Source: Azadirachta indica
Taxonomy: Eukaryota; Streptophyta; Magnoliopsida; Sapindales; Meliaceae
Direction of reading: 5' to 3'
Assembly (NCBI GenBank): GCA_022749755.1
Contig: CM040447.1
Coordinates: forward strand, 3,990,545 to 4,054,544
DNA length: 64,000 nt
Below, piece by piece: positions 21,534-34,239 of this stretch. Numbering within the stretch: position 1 is the stretch's first letter; the number at the start of each line of letters is the position of its first letter. The notes below the pieces were generated by a model. That model did no database searches. It saw only the letters and a list, made by a program, of their open reading frames with translations, and was not told the origin of the DNA. The translations under genes and the position numbers were made by a program.

Positions 21534-23213
21534 ATTCTCAAGTGATAGAAAAGAAGTTCTGATTAAGGCAGTTGGCCAAGCTATTCCCTCTTACGCAATA
21601 AGTGTGTTTAATTAAACTATCACTCTTGTGTAATGATATATAGAAGATCTTCTCAGGCTATTGGTGGAGTCATTCTGCTAGCTCAAAAGGAATTCATTGG
21701 TCTTCTATGTCAGACTAAGAAAGATGGAGGTTTGGGATTCAGAGATCTGTCAGCTTTCAATCAGGCTCTCCTTGCCCAACAATGTTGGAGAATTATTCTC
21801 AATCCAGATTCTTTAGTGGCCAGAACACTCAAACCTAAGTATTTTCCCCGTACAGAGTTCTTTCAGAGCAAAGTTGGTAGCGGTCCTTCTTATATCTGGA
21901 GAAGAATTCTTTGGGGAAGAAAAAATAATCAGGAAAGGTTCAAGATGGAGAGTTGGAAACGGTAAAGACATTCTGGTCTAAGGGAGTAATTGAATTCCGA
22001 GACCCTACAGCTTCAAGCCTTTCTCCCCTCAAACACTGCCTCCCAAAACTCTTGTTGTGGATTTAATGAAAGAACAAGGCCTGGCATGAAGAGCTAATTA
22101 GATCAAAATTCTTTCCAGAAGATGCAGAAGCTATTCTCAGCATCCAATTCCTAGAAACCCTTGCGAGGATTCAATCACTAGGCTCTTCGATAAAAATGGT
22201 AATTTCACTGTTAAGAGTGGTTACCAAGTGGCTCTCAAGATGAAATTCCCTGACTTACCCTCTTGTTCTGAGAATCAATCCAGCTGGTGGAACTATGTGT
22301 GGAATTTAGCTATTCCTCCAAAGATAAGGATTTTTCTTTGGAAAGCTTTGCAAGAATTTTCGCCAACCCAATGTAATCTAGTAACTAAAAAGATCCTAGA
22401 TCAGAGCTGTTGTTTCAGATGTTCTATGGCCAAAGAGGATTGTTTTCATGCTCTTGTTGGCTGTAGATTCGCTAAAAAAGTGTGGAAGTTGACGACACTT
22501 TGCCTTAGCCTAAAGTTGAATCCACCTACTTCATTCTCTTGTTTTATTTAGACAGCGATTGAGAAACTTAGCGGAACTGATATGAAGCTATTATCAGTGG
22601 TGTGTTGGTCTATATGGCAAGCTCAAAAAAACCTCTTACCCAACAAGAAGTTTGAGCGTCCAGAATTAATCCTTGCTGGAGGCTTTTCAAGCTGGGTGTA
22701 AGAACCAAAAATCTGTAATCATGCAGTTGACAACATCCCAACAATGGCATGGTTTCCTCCTTGTTCTGGTTTGAAGTTAAATGTGGATGCTGCGGTAAAT
22801 ATTCAGGAGAGTAAAGCTGTTTTGGCTGCATAATCAGAAACTCCAGTGAGGCTACCATGGCAGCAATGTGTACAAAGAAAGCTTGCCTAGAAAGTGTGGA
22901 GTTAGCAAAGGCCTTGGCAGTCCTTGAAGGCATTTGATTGGCTAAAGAGTCTGGGTTCCATCTTACCATTATTGAATCAGATTCTATTAATGTGGTTAAT
23001 CATATCCTGAAAAAGACCAACTGCAGAGGAGAGTTAGGATGGATTTTTGCTGAAATTCTTGACTTTGTAGACATGGATTCAAATTGTGAGTTTCAATATG
23101 CTCCCAGACCATGTAATCTTGCTGCACATTATCTTGCTAAAATGGCCTTGTCTACTTCGGAACCTCTTGTTTGGTTGGAAGAGGTTCCGAAAGAAATTGA
23201 AGTTTGGTTGTAA
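21534..23213 (+). pseudogene. LINE ORF2 C-terminal part: zinc-RVT and RNase H
   Basis: Resumes the LINE frame after the Copia element: SDRKEVLIKAVGQAIPSYAI; then GLGFRDLSAFNQALLAQQCW, NPDSLVARTLKPKYFP and GSGPSYIWRRILWGRK. Next is the zinc-binding zf-RVT segment (GYQVALKMKFPDL ... WNLAIPPKIRIFLWKALQE ... CCFRCSMAKEDCFHAL). An RNase H domain follows, with LKLNVDAAV, LESVELAKALAVLEG, IIESDSINVV and a C-terminal YAPRPCNLAAHYLAKMAL. It ends at TAA-equivalent stop 23211-23213. At least five stops or shifts interrupt it. Confidence 0.92.
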
Positions 23214-26200
23214 TGCTCTCCACCAATGAATTTTGTGTTTTGAAAAAGAAAAACTTTTAAGAATTTGAAAGGGTGTTATTATATTTGATAGGGTGTTATT
23301 ACAGAGAAGGTCGGATGACAAAATCATCGCTTCGTTGATACTCATAAGTGGATCATAAGTTCGATCAAATTACATCGTCATGATAGATTAAGAATATATT
23401 TAGTATAAGTTTTTAAATAAATTTTTTTTAGTAGACTCTCTATCCATAAAATTTTATTGATAGAATTTTTAATAAAAGTTTATTAATTTTTTGTTTGCCA
23501 TAAGTAATTTTTAGAAAAATTTGATTAATTAATTTAATAATAATTTTTTAATGTTCTACTTTTTAAAAAAAATAATGTTAAATTTTTTAAATAAGGTAAA
23601 AGTATTTTATACAATTTTATTTTTTAAAAAAGTATGAAAAGTTTTATGGAAAAAGGTCCAAAATTTGGATTTCTTCCAATTAAAGAAAAACGAATTTTTT
23701 TAATTTTTAAAAAACTCTTCTTTAATACCAATTAAATAATATTCAAAATTTTAAAAATGACTTTTATTATTAAAAAAAGTCTTTTTGACTAATAAAAAAG
23801 TCCAACCAGATGAATATTAAAACTATTATTTGAAAGCCAAATTGTGGGATGTGGTGTGAAAATAATTAGAAATTCTAAGTAAAAGTCAATTTCGTTTGAA
23901 TAAAATATTTTAGCTAAATCCAATTTAGTTATTATTACGTAATTGGATAGTGGAAAGAAAATACAAAAATCTAAAACCCAAAAGCCTATGGGCAATATTC
24001 AAATAAATATTATAATAAAATTTTATTAAAATTTATATAATGATTCTCAAAAATTGACCATGGGTCCAAGTCAAAATGATAGGGTTTTATGTATGCATGA
24101 CACTAAATCCAAACTATATTTTAAGACTCAAATTATGAGTTCAGTAAAAAATTTAATATAAATAGGTCCAAATCAAGCCTAAATAATATAAAAGTCTTGA
24201 GTTAAGCTCACTTGGAGGGATCAAGTCAATGCCCAAAAGAGGGATTAATTATGTAATTTTAGCTAATGTAAAAGAAACATGAAACACATAAAAGGAGGTA
24301 TCCAAGTTAATATTAGGATATATTTTTAAATTCCTCTTTCCACAAGAAATTCCCTTTTGATTTAAAGATATATTTTTTATTTACTAAAACTTTATTCTAA
24401 GATAAATTCTTTGACTTTATCTAGAATAAGATATTTTAAATCAAAGATGATATTTTATTCTAATTTTTTAAGAATAAATGTCATCAATTGATAAGGTAAG
24501 GTTTCAACGTAAAAATTAACCTTATCTTAATTAATTTACTTTAGTTAAATAAAAGATGATTTAAAATAATACAAATTACTTTTCAATATTTAATTAATAT
24601 AAAATTCAAAGAAAATCATTTTTAATGAAAATTCTACTTTTCGAATATAATAAAAAAAGTCTTTTTTTTATTTTTCAAGGACAATGCATCGCAAATAAGA
24701 GTTTGGGATTATTATACTGCAAAAGGGACTTCTTCTTCAGTAAATTTGCAAGGCAGCAACCAAAATATCTTGATCTCACAACCATCTTTTTGCTGTAATT
24801 TTTCAAGCGTAGGTCATCACTAAAGCGGTCTTATTTTCTTAATAACTAAGTTGCAAAATATGTTGTTCAAATGTATAGATAATGAGCAGGTTATTTCCTT
24901 TCTATGTTTGAGCAATTTAGTATTTTCTTAGATTGTTATTGTCCTCTCGACTTACCACTTTAATATCGTATTTTCTTGCATTGTTATTTGCCCTAATTTG
25001 CTTCCATATAGTTAGTTAATTCAAGATTATAGTCTTGCATTCGGTAATAACCCAATTCAGAAGTCATCCAAAATTGTAATATCAAAACTCTTAGGCATCG
25101 AGTGACCTTTAGAGACATGGTGGACTTGACTCCCTCCAATTCAATTTTGAGAGTGACGAGAATTTGATCTCAAACTCCAAGACTTAATTGTAGCAGATCT
25201 ATAAGCTTGTCATGAACAAAGTAGCTCAAATTTAATAAAAATTTGCCAAAATATTAAAGAAAATCACCCCTCAATCATATGCAGAGCTAAAAATGAATAA
25301 TTAGGGAAACAAAATATTTAAATCGTGAAATTAATAGGTTAATATTAAAAATAATAAAAGAATTAAGAGGTAAATCCATAACTTTACAAAATTGTAGGAG
25401 CCAAACTATGCATAGGTATAAAAAATATAAAAAATATAAATAATATGGTAAAAGTTTTTGACCATTTTTTTTTGTGGGGGGAGTGGGGTGCGCAAGGGTC
25501 TCCTCAATACTATACTTTCCAATTTTTATTTCCAGATTTTCTTCAAAAATAATTTATAATTTTATTTGTTATTGCCATATTCGTAAATAAATTTTAATTA
25601 ACTTAAAATGTCAATCACTTAGGATACTAATTAATATATGAGATGATGTGATAGTAATAAGTTAATTTTTGCATCACTTTATAGAACAATTTTAGAACAT
25701 AAGTTAAAAAAAGTAGTATTACCTTATTAACATTACTAAAACTAATTTTGAAAATGACATAAAGGGTTTTGTGGTCTTATTCAAGAGAACTTCTTTTGGG
25801 TAATTTTTTTTTAAAGAGAAAAGAGTTGAAATGAGGACAAATATCTAGAATTTTTTGAAATGCTTTTTAATATTAAAAAATGTTTTATTTGATGCATCTT
25901 ATCATAGGTATTTTTTCTTTTTGTGAAAAAGTAATTAGGTAAAGATATGATGCCATATCAACATCTATATTAAACTACTGAAGAGAATTTGTTCTTTCAA
26001 ATCTTTTTAGCATTATTTCACATTCTACTATACATTATTGATGCCAAAGATGCTGAGAATATTATGTTATAATCCCACTACCCCAATTTTCAATAATTAT
26101 TGTTGCAAACGCGTTTTTTGTAATTTTGTTACACTTCCTACGCTTCCATACATACACATATGGGAAAGATCAATGAACATTATATAATTTTTTATATTAT

Positions 26201-26430
26201 TTATAAATTATTAGATTTAAACACCTTTAACAATATGGTACAAATAATTATACTATCTTACAAAGCAAATTCTCCACAAGAAGATACCAATTCCCAAACA
26301 AATTCTCTTTTAAACAATTATATTATTCTTGAAGGGCCAAAACAAAAAGTGAAAATGAATTTTTTACAATAAATATACATATGATAATCTATTGCTGCCT
26401 TCTAGGACATCCTTAGAGCCTTATTCTTCC
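23214..26430. other. AT-rich intergenic stretch between LINE and permease gene
   Basis: No coding region recognised. 23430-23990 shares loose word similarity with 53900-54330 and 56960-57100 (for example aattgtgggatgtggtgtg), so it is probably old repeat DNA. A G-rich tract (gtggggggagtggggtg) sits near 25475-25492. Confidence 0.55.
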
Positions 26431-26444
26431 ATGTTATATATATA

Positions 26445-26454
26445 TATATAAATA
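26445..26454 (+). promoter_or_regulatory. Candidate TATA box of the amino acid permease
   Basis: The (TA)n run ends in tatataaata, about 105 bases upstream of the start codon, a normal distance for a plant promoter with a short 5' UTR. Inferred from position. Confidence 0.4.
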
Positions 26455-26557
26455 ATAGCAGAGGGAAGTGTGACTCCTCCATGTATATATGTACTAAATT
26501 GCATTCAGCTTCTCCCTGAAAGTTTTGATTGTTTAAGATAAACAACCTATCCAAGCT

Positions 26558-26618
26558 ATGCAGGTAAGCTCCATATATGCTTGCTCTCCATAATTTTAAT
26601 TTAGCTCTCTCTCTATAC

Positions 26619-26649
<31 letters not shown>

Positions 26650-29600
26650 TATATGTAAAAGGTCTTGCTTCGTGCGAATATCTATATCTTTTAAAATATA
26701 AGTTAGTTTTAAGAAAATTTATACTAATTAAATATAAAAACAATATTGTTTCACATAAATCATCATCATTTACTAAATTTGGATAGACTTCCGCGTATAG
26801 AAAAAAAAAAAAAAAACTTGGGTTTATAATTTGATTTATATCCATACTTCTTACTTGGACAGGTTGACTCCAAATATTTTGATGACGACGGTCGTCCCAA
26901 GCGTACAGGTAAACATCCATCCAACCCTAAAATTTTATGGTCATTTTAACCCTATAATGAGTATTAACTTAGGATCCTACATAAATATAAATTATGATCC
27001 TACATAAATAAATAAAAGTAATACATATATGAAAAAAAAAATTTTAAAAACACTAGATCCTAATTCATTAATTTATGCAAAGTTTTAAGTATAATATTAC
27101 AAATTCAAAAACTCATATTTGAATTGGTTCTATCCACAGGGACAGTTTGGACTACAAGTGCCCATATAATAACAGCAGTGATTGGGTCCGGAGTGCTATC
27201 CCTGGCCTGGGCAGTTGCTCAGCTTGGATGGATTGCTGGTCCCTCTGTGCTGCTCATGTTTGCTTTAGTCAGTTACTTTACCGCTTCCCTCCTCGCCGAC
27301 TGCTACCGCTCCGACGATCCCGTCTCCGGCAAGCGAAACTACACTTATATGGACGCTGTCCGATCTAATTTCGGTATCCATTTTAAAAATATGTCAATAT
27401 AACTACATTAATGTATACTTTATGGAGACATATTAAAAATATTCTTTCCAGGTGGAGTTAACGTCAAGATATGCGGATTATTCCAGTACTTAAACCTTTT
27501 TGGGGTTGGAATTGGATACACCATTGCAACATCAATTAGCATGATGTGAGTTATATATATATATATATATAATATTTGGTTGAATTGAATTATTTTAAAA
27601 ATTTGATTAGTAGTAGTTTTTGAAATGTATACATGCAGGGCAATCCACAAGTCAAATTGTTTTCACAAAAGTGGTAGTAAAAAGGGATGCCACAGTTCAA
27701 GCAACCCATATATGATAATGTTTGGTGCGATACAAATTGTGTTATCCCAGATTCCAGGCCTTAGTGAATTATGGTGGCTATCAACTGTTGCTGCAATTAT
27801 GTCTTTCACTTATTCTACCATTGGTCTTGCCCTTTCAATAGCCCAAATTGCAGGTACATCTAGCTATCTAATTCTTCACTGTCTCTCTCTCTCTCTATAT
27901 ATATATATTTAGTATTTTGGAGACCAATTCGACGTATGAGATTATAGAAAAAGTATTTAATAACATCAATTTTGATTTTATCGCACAACTACTATAACTA
28001 TTTGACATCTAATGCTTTTATCAGACAACTACTGAGACTTTTAAGTCAAATAAAATGAAACTAAATTATAATTATAAATATTTATTATTAATGTGCTATA
28101 TATGAAATAATACTAATAATAATAATAATTAATAGTGTATCTTATTAATATATTTTATATAAATATATATATTATATTTTATGAAAATTTAAAATTTAAT
28201 AATTATTTTTGATAAATAATTATCATTGTATAAGGGTATAACGTTATATTATAATAAATAAAAAATTTAATCGGTATTTTTAAAATTTTAAATTAATTAA
28301 TCTAATAATTCAAATATTAACGACTTGTATTTTTTTATTTCTGCTTTGAATAGAAAACTGAAAACTGTTGATCACGTTAAATTTTAGTGAGACCCACATA
28401 TGTTTTCATTAATATGCTAACTAACTTTGCTCATTGTTGTTGTTTTGATTATTGATTATTAGCTAGTGGGAGTTTCAAAGGCAGTCTCACAGGAATAAGT
28501 GTAGGACCTGTTTCTCAAACTCAAAAGATATGGAGGAGCTTCCAAGCTATTGGTGACATAGCTTTTTCCTATTCTTACTCTTGCGTCCTTATTGAAATTC
28601 AGGTAATTTTATATATTATTCTCTTTTAGAGCCCATAAAACGTAAAGAATTGAATTAAAATAAAGAAAATTTCATTGGGTATGAAATATTTCCAAAGTCT
28701 ATATATTTAGTTTGAATACAGAGAATTTTTTATTGTTTAAAAAAGGCAAATGACATTTGAATCTTTTAGGTTTCTATATTTTTACAAATAAAGATATTAC
28801 TTATCCATGTTTGACAAATAAATAACTAACCCTATTGATATGATTAAAGTATCTTTGGCATTCAATTATATGAACTAATTTTGTGACAGCAAAAAGTTAA
28901 TTTTATAAGAATATTTAATAATTTTGTGATCATTAAGGGGGAAACTTGGGTCAAAGTGTTGTACCTGTATTATGTCAAATAAAAATATAACATATTTTAT
29001 ATATATCAAGTCAAACAAAATCGCTTTAATAATTTTATTAATTAAGAAGTAAATACACTAATATCATATGATTATTAAAGGATTGTAATTATTCACCAAT
29101 TTAATATTTCTTTTAATATTTGAATATAGTTTCCAAAATATTTGTAATACTACCTACTCAAATGTTAAAATATATTTTATTCTAAATGTAACTAATTATT
29201 TTCAAAATGTGAAATACATAAACGAAATTATTATCTGATTTTGAAAACCATGAGCTTCCTTGTATGATATTGGAACCTAATTACCTACAACAAATATATA
29301 GAAACCTATTCAATTTTCGTATAATATTAATTTGAAACAGAAATTTTATGTAAGCCAAAATTTAACTCAAATTAACAAAATTCACTTGATCATATACAGG
29401 ACACAATCAAGTCCCCACCGCCTTCAGAGGCAACAACAATGAAAAAGTCCAACCTTGTAAGCACAGCAGTAACAACAACATTGTATATGCTCTGTGGGTG
29501 CATGGGCTATGCAGCAGCTGGAGACTTAGCTCCTGGAAATCTCCTCACTGGTTTTGCTTTCTACAACCCATTTTGGCTACTAGATATTGCCAACATTGCT

Positions 29601-30056
29601 GTTGTAGTTCACCTTCTTGGAGGTTACCAAGTCTGCTGCCAACCCATTTTTGCCTTTGTTGAAAAACTTGCACCAAAACGATTCCCAGAAAGCAAATTCA
29701 TAACCAGAGAAATCAAACTCCAGATTCCAGGTTTTCGCCCTTACAATCTAAGCCTATTTCGGTTAGTTTGGCGAACAGTTTTTGTGTTTTCAACTACTAT
29801 AATTTCAATGTTGGTGCCATTTTTCAATGATGTGCTGGGAATTATTGGAGCATTGATATTCTGGCCTCTATCTGTTTATTTTCCTATTGAGATGTACCTT
29901 GTGCAGAAGAAGATAGAAAAGTGGAGCACAAAATGGATTTTCAGCAAATTGTTGAGTTTGTTTTGCCTTATGATTTCAATTTTGGCTGGAATTGGGTCAG
30001 TTGTTGGTGCAGCTCTTGATCTTAAAGCCTACAGGCCATTCAAAGTCACCTACTAA
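26558..30056 (+). CDS. AAP-family amino acid permease
   Basis: Proton-coupled amino acid importer of the plasma membrane (Aa_trans family, AAP2/3/6-like rather than AAP7 by C-terminal wording). Coding exons: 26558-26563, 26863-26908, 27140-27373, 27452-27545, 27639-27853, 28463-28602, 29400-30056; GT-AG throughout, frame kept, 463 aa. Conserved blocks: [15 protein letters not shown] (residues ~8-22), then [20 protein letters not shown] (first membrane helix), [94 protein letters not shown] and the C-terminus [12 protein letters not shown]. About ten to eleven hydrophobic helices are visible. No lesion seen. The first exon codes only Met-Gln; an in-frame TAA at 26534 excludes upstream extension within that exon, so the cytosolic N-tail is shorter than the usual 25-40 residues. 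Confidence 0.94.
26619..26655. repeat. Compound (TA)n(CA)n microsatellite in permease intron 1
   Basis: An AT run followed by ACACACACAC and a shorter AT run, 55 bases after the first splice donor. Confidence 0.9.
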
Positions 30057-30099
30057 ATTATTTATTGGAAATTTGATTGAATCATATAGGTTGAAGATT

Positions 30100-30440
30100 C
30101 CTATATATATTTGTTTAGACACGTTTAAAGTCCTTAAAGTTTTATTTACCTTTTTTTTTTTTTCTCTTGACTCTTTAGATGGGAACTCTCCTAAAATTAA
30201 GATTGGAGGGAGTTTATAAATAAGTTTGTTTGAAGAAGGAGAATTGCAAAAAAGTATTATAAAATCATTGTATTATCAATCTCCTTTCCTTTTCAATAGA
30301 ATTTTGAACATTAGTTCTATTATCATTTTGGTATCAGAGCAGTCGAACTAGTATATGGTATTGACTCGTTCAAAAAAAAAAACGAACATAGAGAATATGA
30401 ATTCAAAAATTTTTTAATTTCGAACAACAAGCAAAAAGAT
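30100..30440 (+). mobile_element. 5' end of a dead LTR retrotransposon: LTR tail, PBS, gag start
   Basis: tggtatcagagc, a tRNA-Met primer-binding site, stands at 30329-30340. It is preceded by text looking like the R/U5 end of an LTR (gggagtttataaataag ... tcctttccttttcaatagaattttgaac). At 30356 an ATG opens MVLTRSKKKNEHREYEFKN, similar in style to retrotransposon gag starts, and soon stops. No further element body follows. The LTR lies in the same orientation as, and within 300 bases of, the permease stop codon, so the permease transcript may end in it. Confidence 0.6.
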
Positions 30441-30594
30441 CAATAAAATATCATATACCCTCAAATATAAAAGAGTCCTATTTGTACTGTTTATTAATTA
30501 TCACTCATACTTGTAGAAAAACATTCAATGCATGAAGTTAATATTATTTTCTTCAGAATTTTTTCTATTTACATTACAGACTAAAACAAACAAT

Positions 30595-30855
30595 TTAATT
30601 TTCTGGGGCAATGAAAACACGGTCGTGCCAAACTTGAGCACTCCTAGCAAGAATGTTCCAATTAATTTTCTCATGGTAGTATGGTACAGTTACCCATCTT
30701 TCAGCCAAAAGTTGGTTGTAATGTTCACTGAGTAGCTTTTGATTTTTGTATATACTCACTTTGATAGCCTCGTCACACTCTGGTTTATGATGGAACCCGA
30801 TATTCAATGTCAAACAATTCAATTCCAATATTATGCGATATAAAAAATTCGACAC
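30595..30855 (-). other. Unrecognised 86-codon open frame, possible gene fragment
   Basis: Reading on the minus strand gives a protein with balanced composition (WHDRVFIAPEN at its end, ERWVTVPYYHEKINWN before it), unlike the low-complexity noise frames elsewhere in this AT-rich DNA. It may be a piece of a gene or of the adjoining retroelement. I do not recognise the family; no promoter, splice sites or neighbours support a whole gene. Confidence 0.3.
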
Positions 30856-30859
30856 ACGA

Positions 30860-32222
30860 TTCCAATAATTAATATGTAAATCATAACAGTTTAAGCTTCA
30901 AGTGTGTGATCAATATACGTGAAATAATTATAAAAATAAATACAAATAAAGAAGAGAGTGAAAGAAATCAAACACAAAGATTTTACATCTACGCCTCCTA
31001 GCTAACCGCATTTCATGATTTATTTTTTAAAGCTAGTATTTTATACCCAAAACCTCTAATTGACTTCTGAGTGTCAATTAACGAATTGAAAAGAATGTAA
31101 ATTTATTTATTGACTTGTGATGAAAAAGAGACAATGATATTTTACAGTATTGGCACTCAATATTAGAGGTAACACAAATTGGTGGACCTATATACATATA
31201 AGAGGTCAAGAGGAAGAAGGATGTCCTAATTGTACTGCCATTGCTATGCAGAAACTAACGTAGATAGTGTACAATTAGAGGATAGTAGATCAGAAAGGTG
31301 ATATACTTCATTTTTCTTGCATTCTCCATCAATTGTCTTCCTAATACCAGGATCCTAAATTTTGATTACAAATATATTTATTTTCTTTTAAAAATTAATT
31401 TTAAAAAGTTTCAAAAAATGTTTAAATTATATTATTTAATAATAAGTCAATAATTTAAATTATATATGAGTAATAATATAATTATTAAAATTGAATTAAA
31501 TTCAAAAACTAAAAACTAAATATTATATAAATTGTATTGTCTTTTGTGGTTAACGAGCAATAGTGAGAATTTAAGGTTTGGTGTGAGAAGTGGCAGTTTT
31601 AGAGATTGGAGCGATTGAAGAGAGTTTAATGATTAAGGTTTCAAAAGAAAAGCAAAATATAAAATTATATGTATACACATAAAGGATTTAATTGACTAAA
31701 TTAAAAAATTATAAACTCTTTTGAAGGACTTGATTGACTAAAATAAAACTATTAAATTTTATAATCATTTATTGAATATGATGGATGCATATATAATTAA
31801 TCAAAATATTTTTTATTTTTATTTAGGAGAATGGGAGGAGTGGAGAAAAAGGCCTATCCCATCCCTGACCCAATTTTAAAATAAGGATAAACTCTCATTC
31901 TCATCCCTAAGCTAACTCCTATTTAAACTCAAAATTTAATCTCATCTTCGGTTTGAATGAGTTGGGCCACATAGACCTGTGGCCCAGTGATAATTTTTGC
32001 AATCCTTACCATCAGTAATTTTTAATATAATAAATATAGGAATAATATACTGTACCTCTCTAATTTTTGGGAAAAAACAAGATACTCTCTTAAGTTTATA
32101 GCCAATGTTAGGTACCTTCTAACTTTTCAAGAAATATTAAAATACCCTTGAGGTACTGCTCCTAATTATTTTTTTCCTTTTCAATTTGTACCAATTTTTT
32201 TATAATATTAATTATTTATAAA
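30860..32222. other. Intergenic repeat debris
   Basis: 31820-31909 (aggcctatcccatccctgacc ... ctcatccctaa) resembles the right end of the hAT-like MITE at 3301-3846 and ends with the same tcatcccta terminal. 32040-32160 has the alternating style of foldback MITEs (gtacctctctaatttttggg). The phrase cacaaagattttacatctacg at 30976 is LTR-like. No gene seen. Confidence 0.45.
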
Positions 32223-33985
32223 TGTTGGGCCCATTATCTCGTTGCCTTGTTCAATCAACATTCATCATTTTGTAAGATATCAAGCCCATTGATCAAACCC
32301 ATGATTTAGGGAAAAGATCTTTGAAGGCAAGAATAAGGCGGCATGTGTGATTTACCCATGCAAGTACACATTATTGCAAACAAATAATATACAAGTGAAA
32401 CATCGTTCTTACGAGAAGTGTTAATCTAATAAGTACCGAAGATGATTAGTTTATGAGTTTATCTGAGAAAATCGAAATAATTTGAATGAAAAAGTAAAAT
32501 AAATAAAATTAACAAGTTAACAAATTAATTAAAAGATTTAGTTAATGAAAAAATCTAGGGCAAATGATTTCATCTTAACTAGTTGCATCCAATTCTTCAA
32601 TTGACGTTATTCTAATTTAATATCAGTATTGCCAATTAATTATCTTCTTCTATTCGATAGTCTCTCTTGAAATCAATCAAAACTATTTTACACTTAAGAA
32701 TTTACTATACCCCTAAGTAAATTTGATTAAGTAAGAATGCATTAAAATTACTGATAATTTTGTATTAAACTAAGTAAACCATATTAGTAAATCTCTATCT
32801 AATATATAAGTTACGGTATTTATCACACAATCTAAACCTGATAATTATCTTTTAGTTCATATTAGTCGATAATTTATTTAAATATTGCCTAAATATTTAA
32901 AAGTATTAAATATCGTAATAAATATTCAATACTATATATTAAATCATAAATAATATAATATCATAAAATGAATACTTTTAATAAATTAAATTATTACTCT
33001 AAAAAATAAATTTAGTCACACATAAAATAGAGTCAAAATTAATCATAAAAAATTCAATAATCAAATATATAATTTTAATCAATACAAATTATTTAATTTA
33101 ATTTAAAATTAAAAAGAGAGAGAAAGAAAAAATAGATGAGGAGAACTTGAAAGTACAAGATTTAATGAGAATCTTTCAATCTTACGATAAAATTTTCATT
33201 TTTGTTAATTTCTCCTTCTCTCTCTAGCAAAATTTCCCTTTTTTTCTCTCTAAAAGTCTCTTCTCAAAGTGGTTAAAGTGGATTATGATTTAAAAACATG
33301 AAAATCTAAAAATTATCTTAATATGGCCATCCATTTCGATTTAAAGGTCAAAAATAAGCTAAATGCATGACTTAGGTCGCAAATGAACAGGGCCATAATT
33401 ATTGTCAAGAGCAAAATGCCTGGCGTGGCACACCAAATCTTGGCGAGGGCCCCCGTTGATTCTGTCCCAATGATTATTATGTCGGATAAATCATGCATAA
33501 AATTTTAATTAAGTCTCTCTACTTATACTATTTCAAATTTTGGTCTTTATATTTTATATTTTTGCATTTTAATCTTTTTCCTTCCATTTTAGTCTCCAAA
33601 AACAAATTTTTGTGATTTCCAAGTATGGTTAGTAACGTACTTTTATACTCCGTTTTCATACCTTTCATCTTAAAATACATTAACAACTGCAAAATAAAAT
33701 TAAAATATTTAAAAAGAAAAATAACTATTCAAAATAAACTAAATAATGCTAAGTATGCTAGTTAATAATAAATAATTTAAGCAAAATCATGTAGTAAAAA
33801 TTAAGATATTAGGGCACACTCAACACCAACATATAAACTAGCATTCGTTTCCAATCAGGCCCAAGCTCAATATAAAGCCTTTATGAAGCTTGGATTAGCC
33901 TATTAAAAAATCAGGCCTAAATTATCAGGTCATATTTAATTAGAGTTCTATTAAGATTAACATTCCGAATAACCTAAGAAATCAA
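32223..33985 (+). repeat. Left member of a long direct-repeat pair (possible LTR)
   Basis: Block 1 (32223-32340: tgttgggcccattatc ... cccatgatttagggaaaagat) and block 2 (33811-33985: cataaactagcattcgtttcc ... tagcctatt ... agattaacatt) recur in the same order at 42093-42215 and 42386-42560. Here the blocks are 1.47 kb apart, against 0.17 kb on the right. Start with TG and the flanked Gypsy debris suggest LTRs of a heavily altered element, but no clear CA end or target duplication is seen. Confidence 0.5.
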
Positions 33986-34239
33986 TAAGTATATAAAAAA
34001 AATATGAAAAAGAAGACTTTTTCCCATAACCTAAACAAATTTGAGTCGTTTGTGGGGAGGAGTTTTGGACAAAAAACCTCAAGAACAGAGCGAAACTATG
34101 GCAAAGGAAGGGAAAACGATGCAAACTCATATTATTGCAATTTGGAATAGATGATAAAAGCAGAAAGAAAGAAAAACTAGGAGTTGTGAGTGAAAATTGA
34201 AGAACAAGATCAACTGACATTTGAGATGTAAAAAGTAAT

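Noticed and set aside
26402..26920. 172-codon minus-strand open frame
   Set aside because: Runs through microsatellites and the antisense of permease exon 2; tyrosine/isoleucine low-complexity, no family resemblance.
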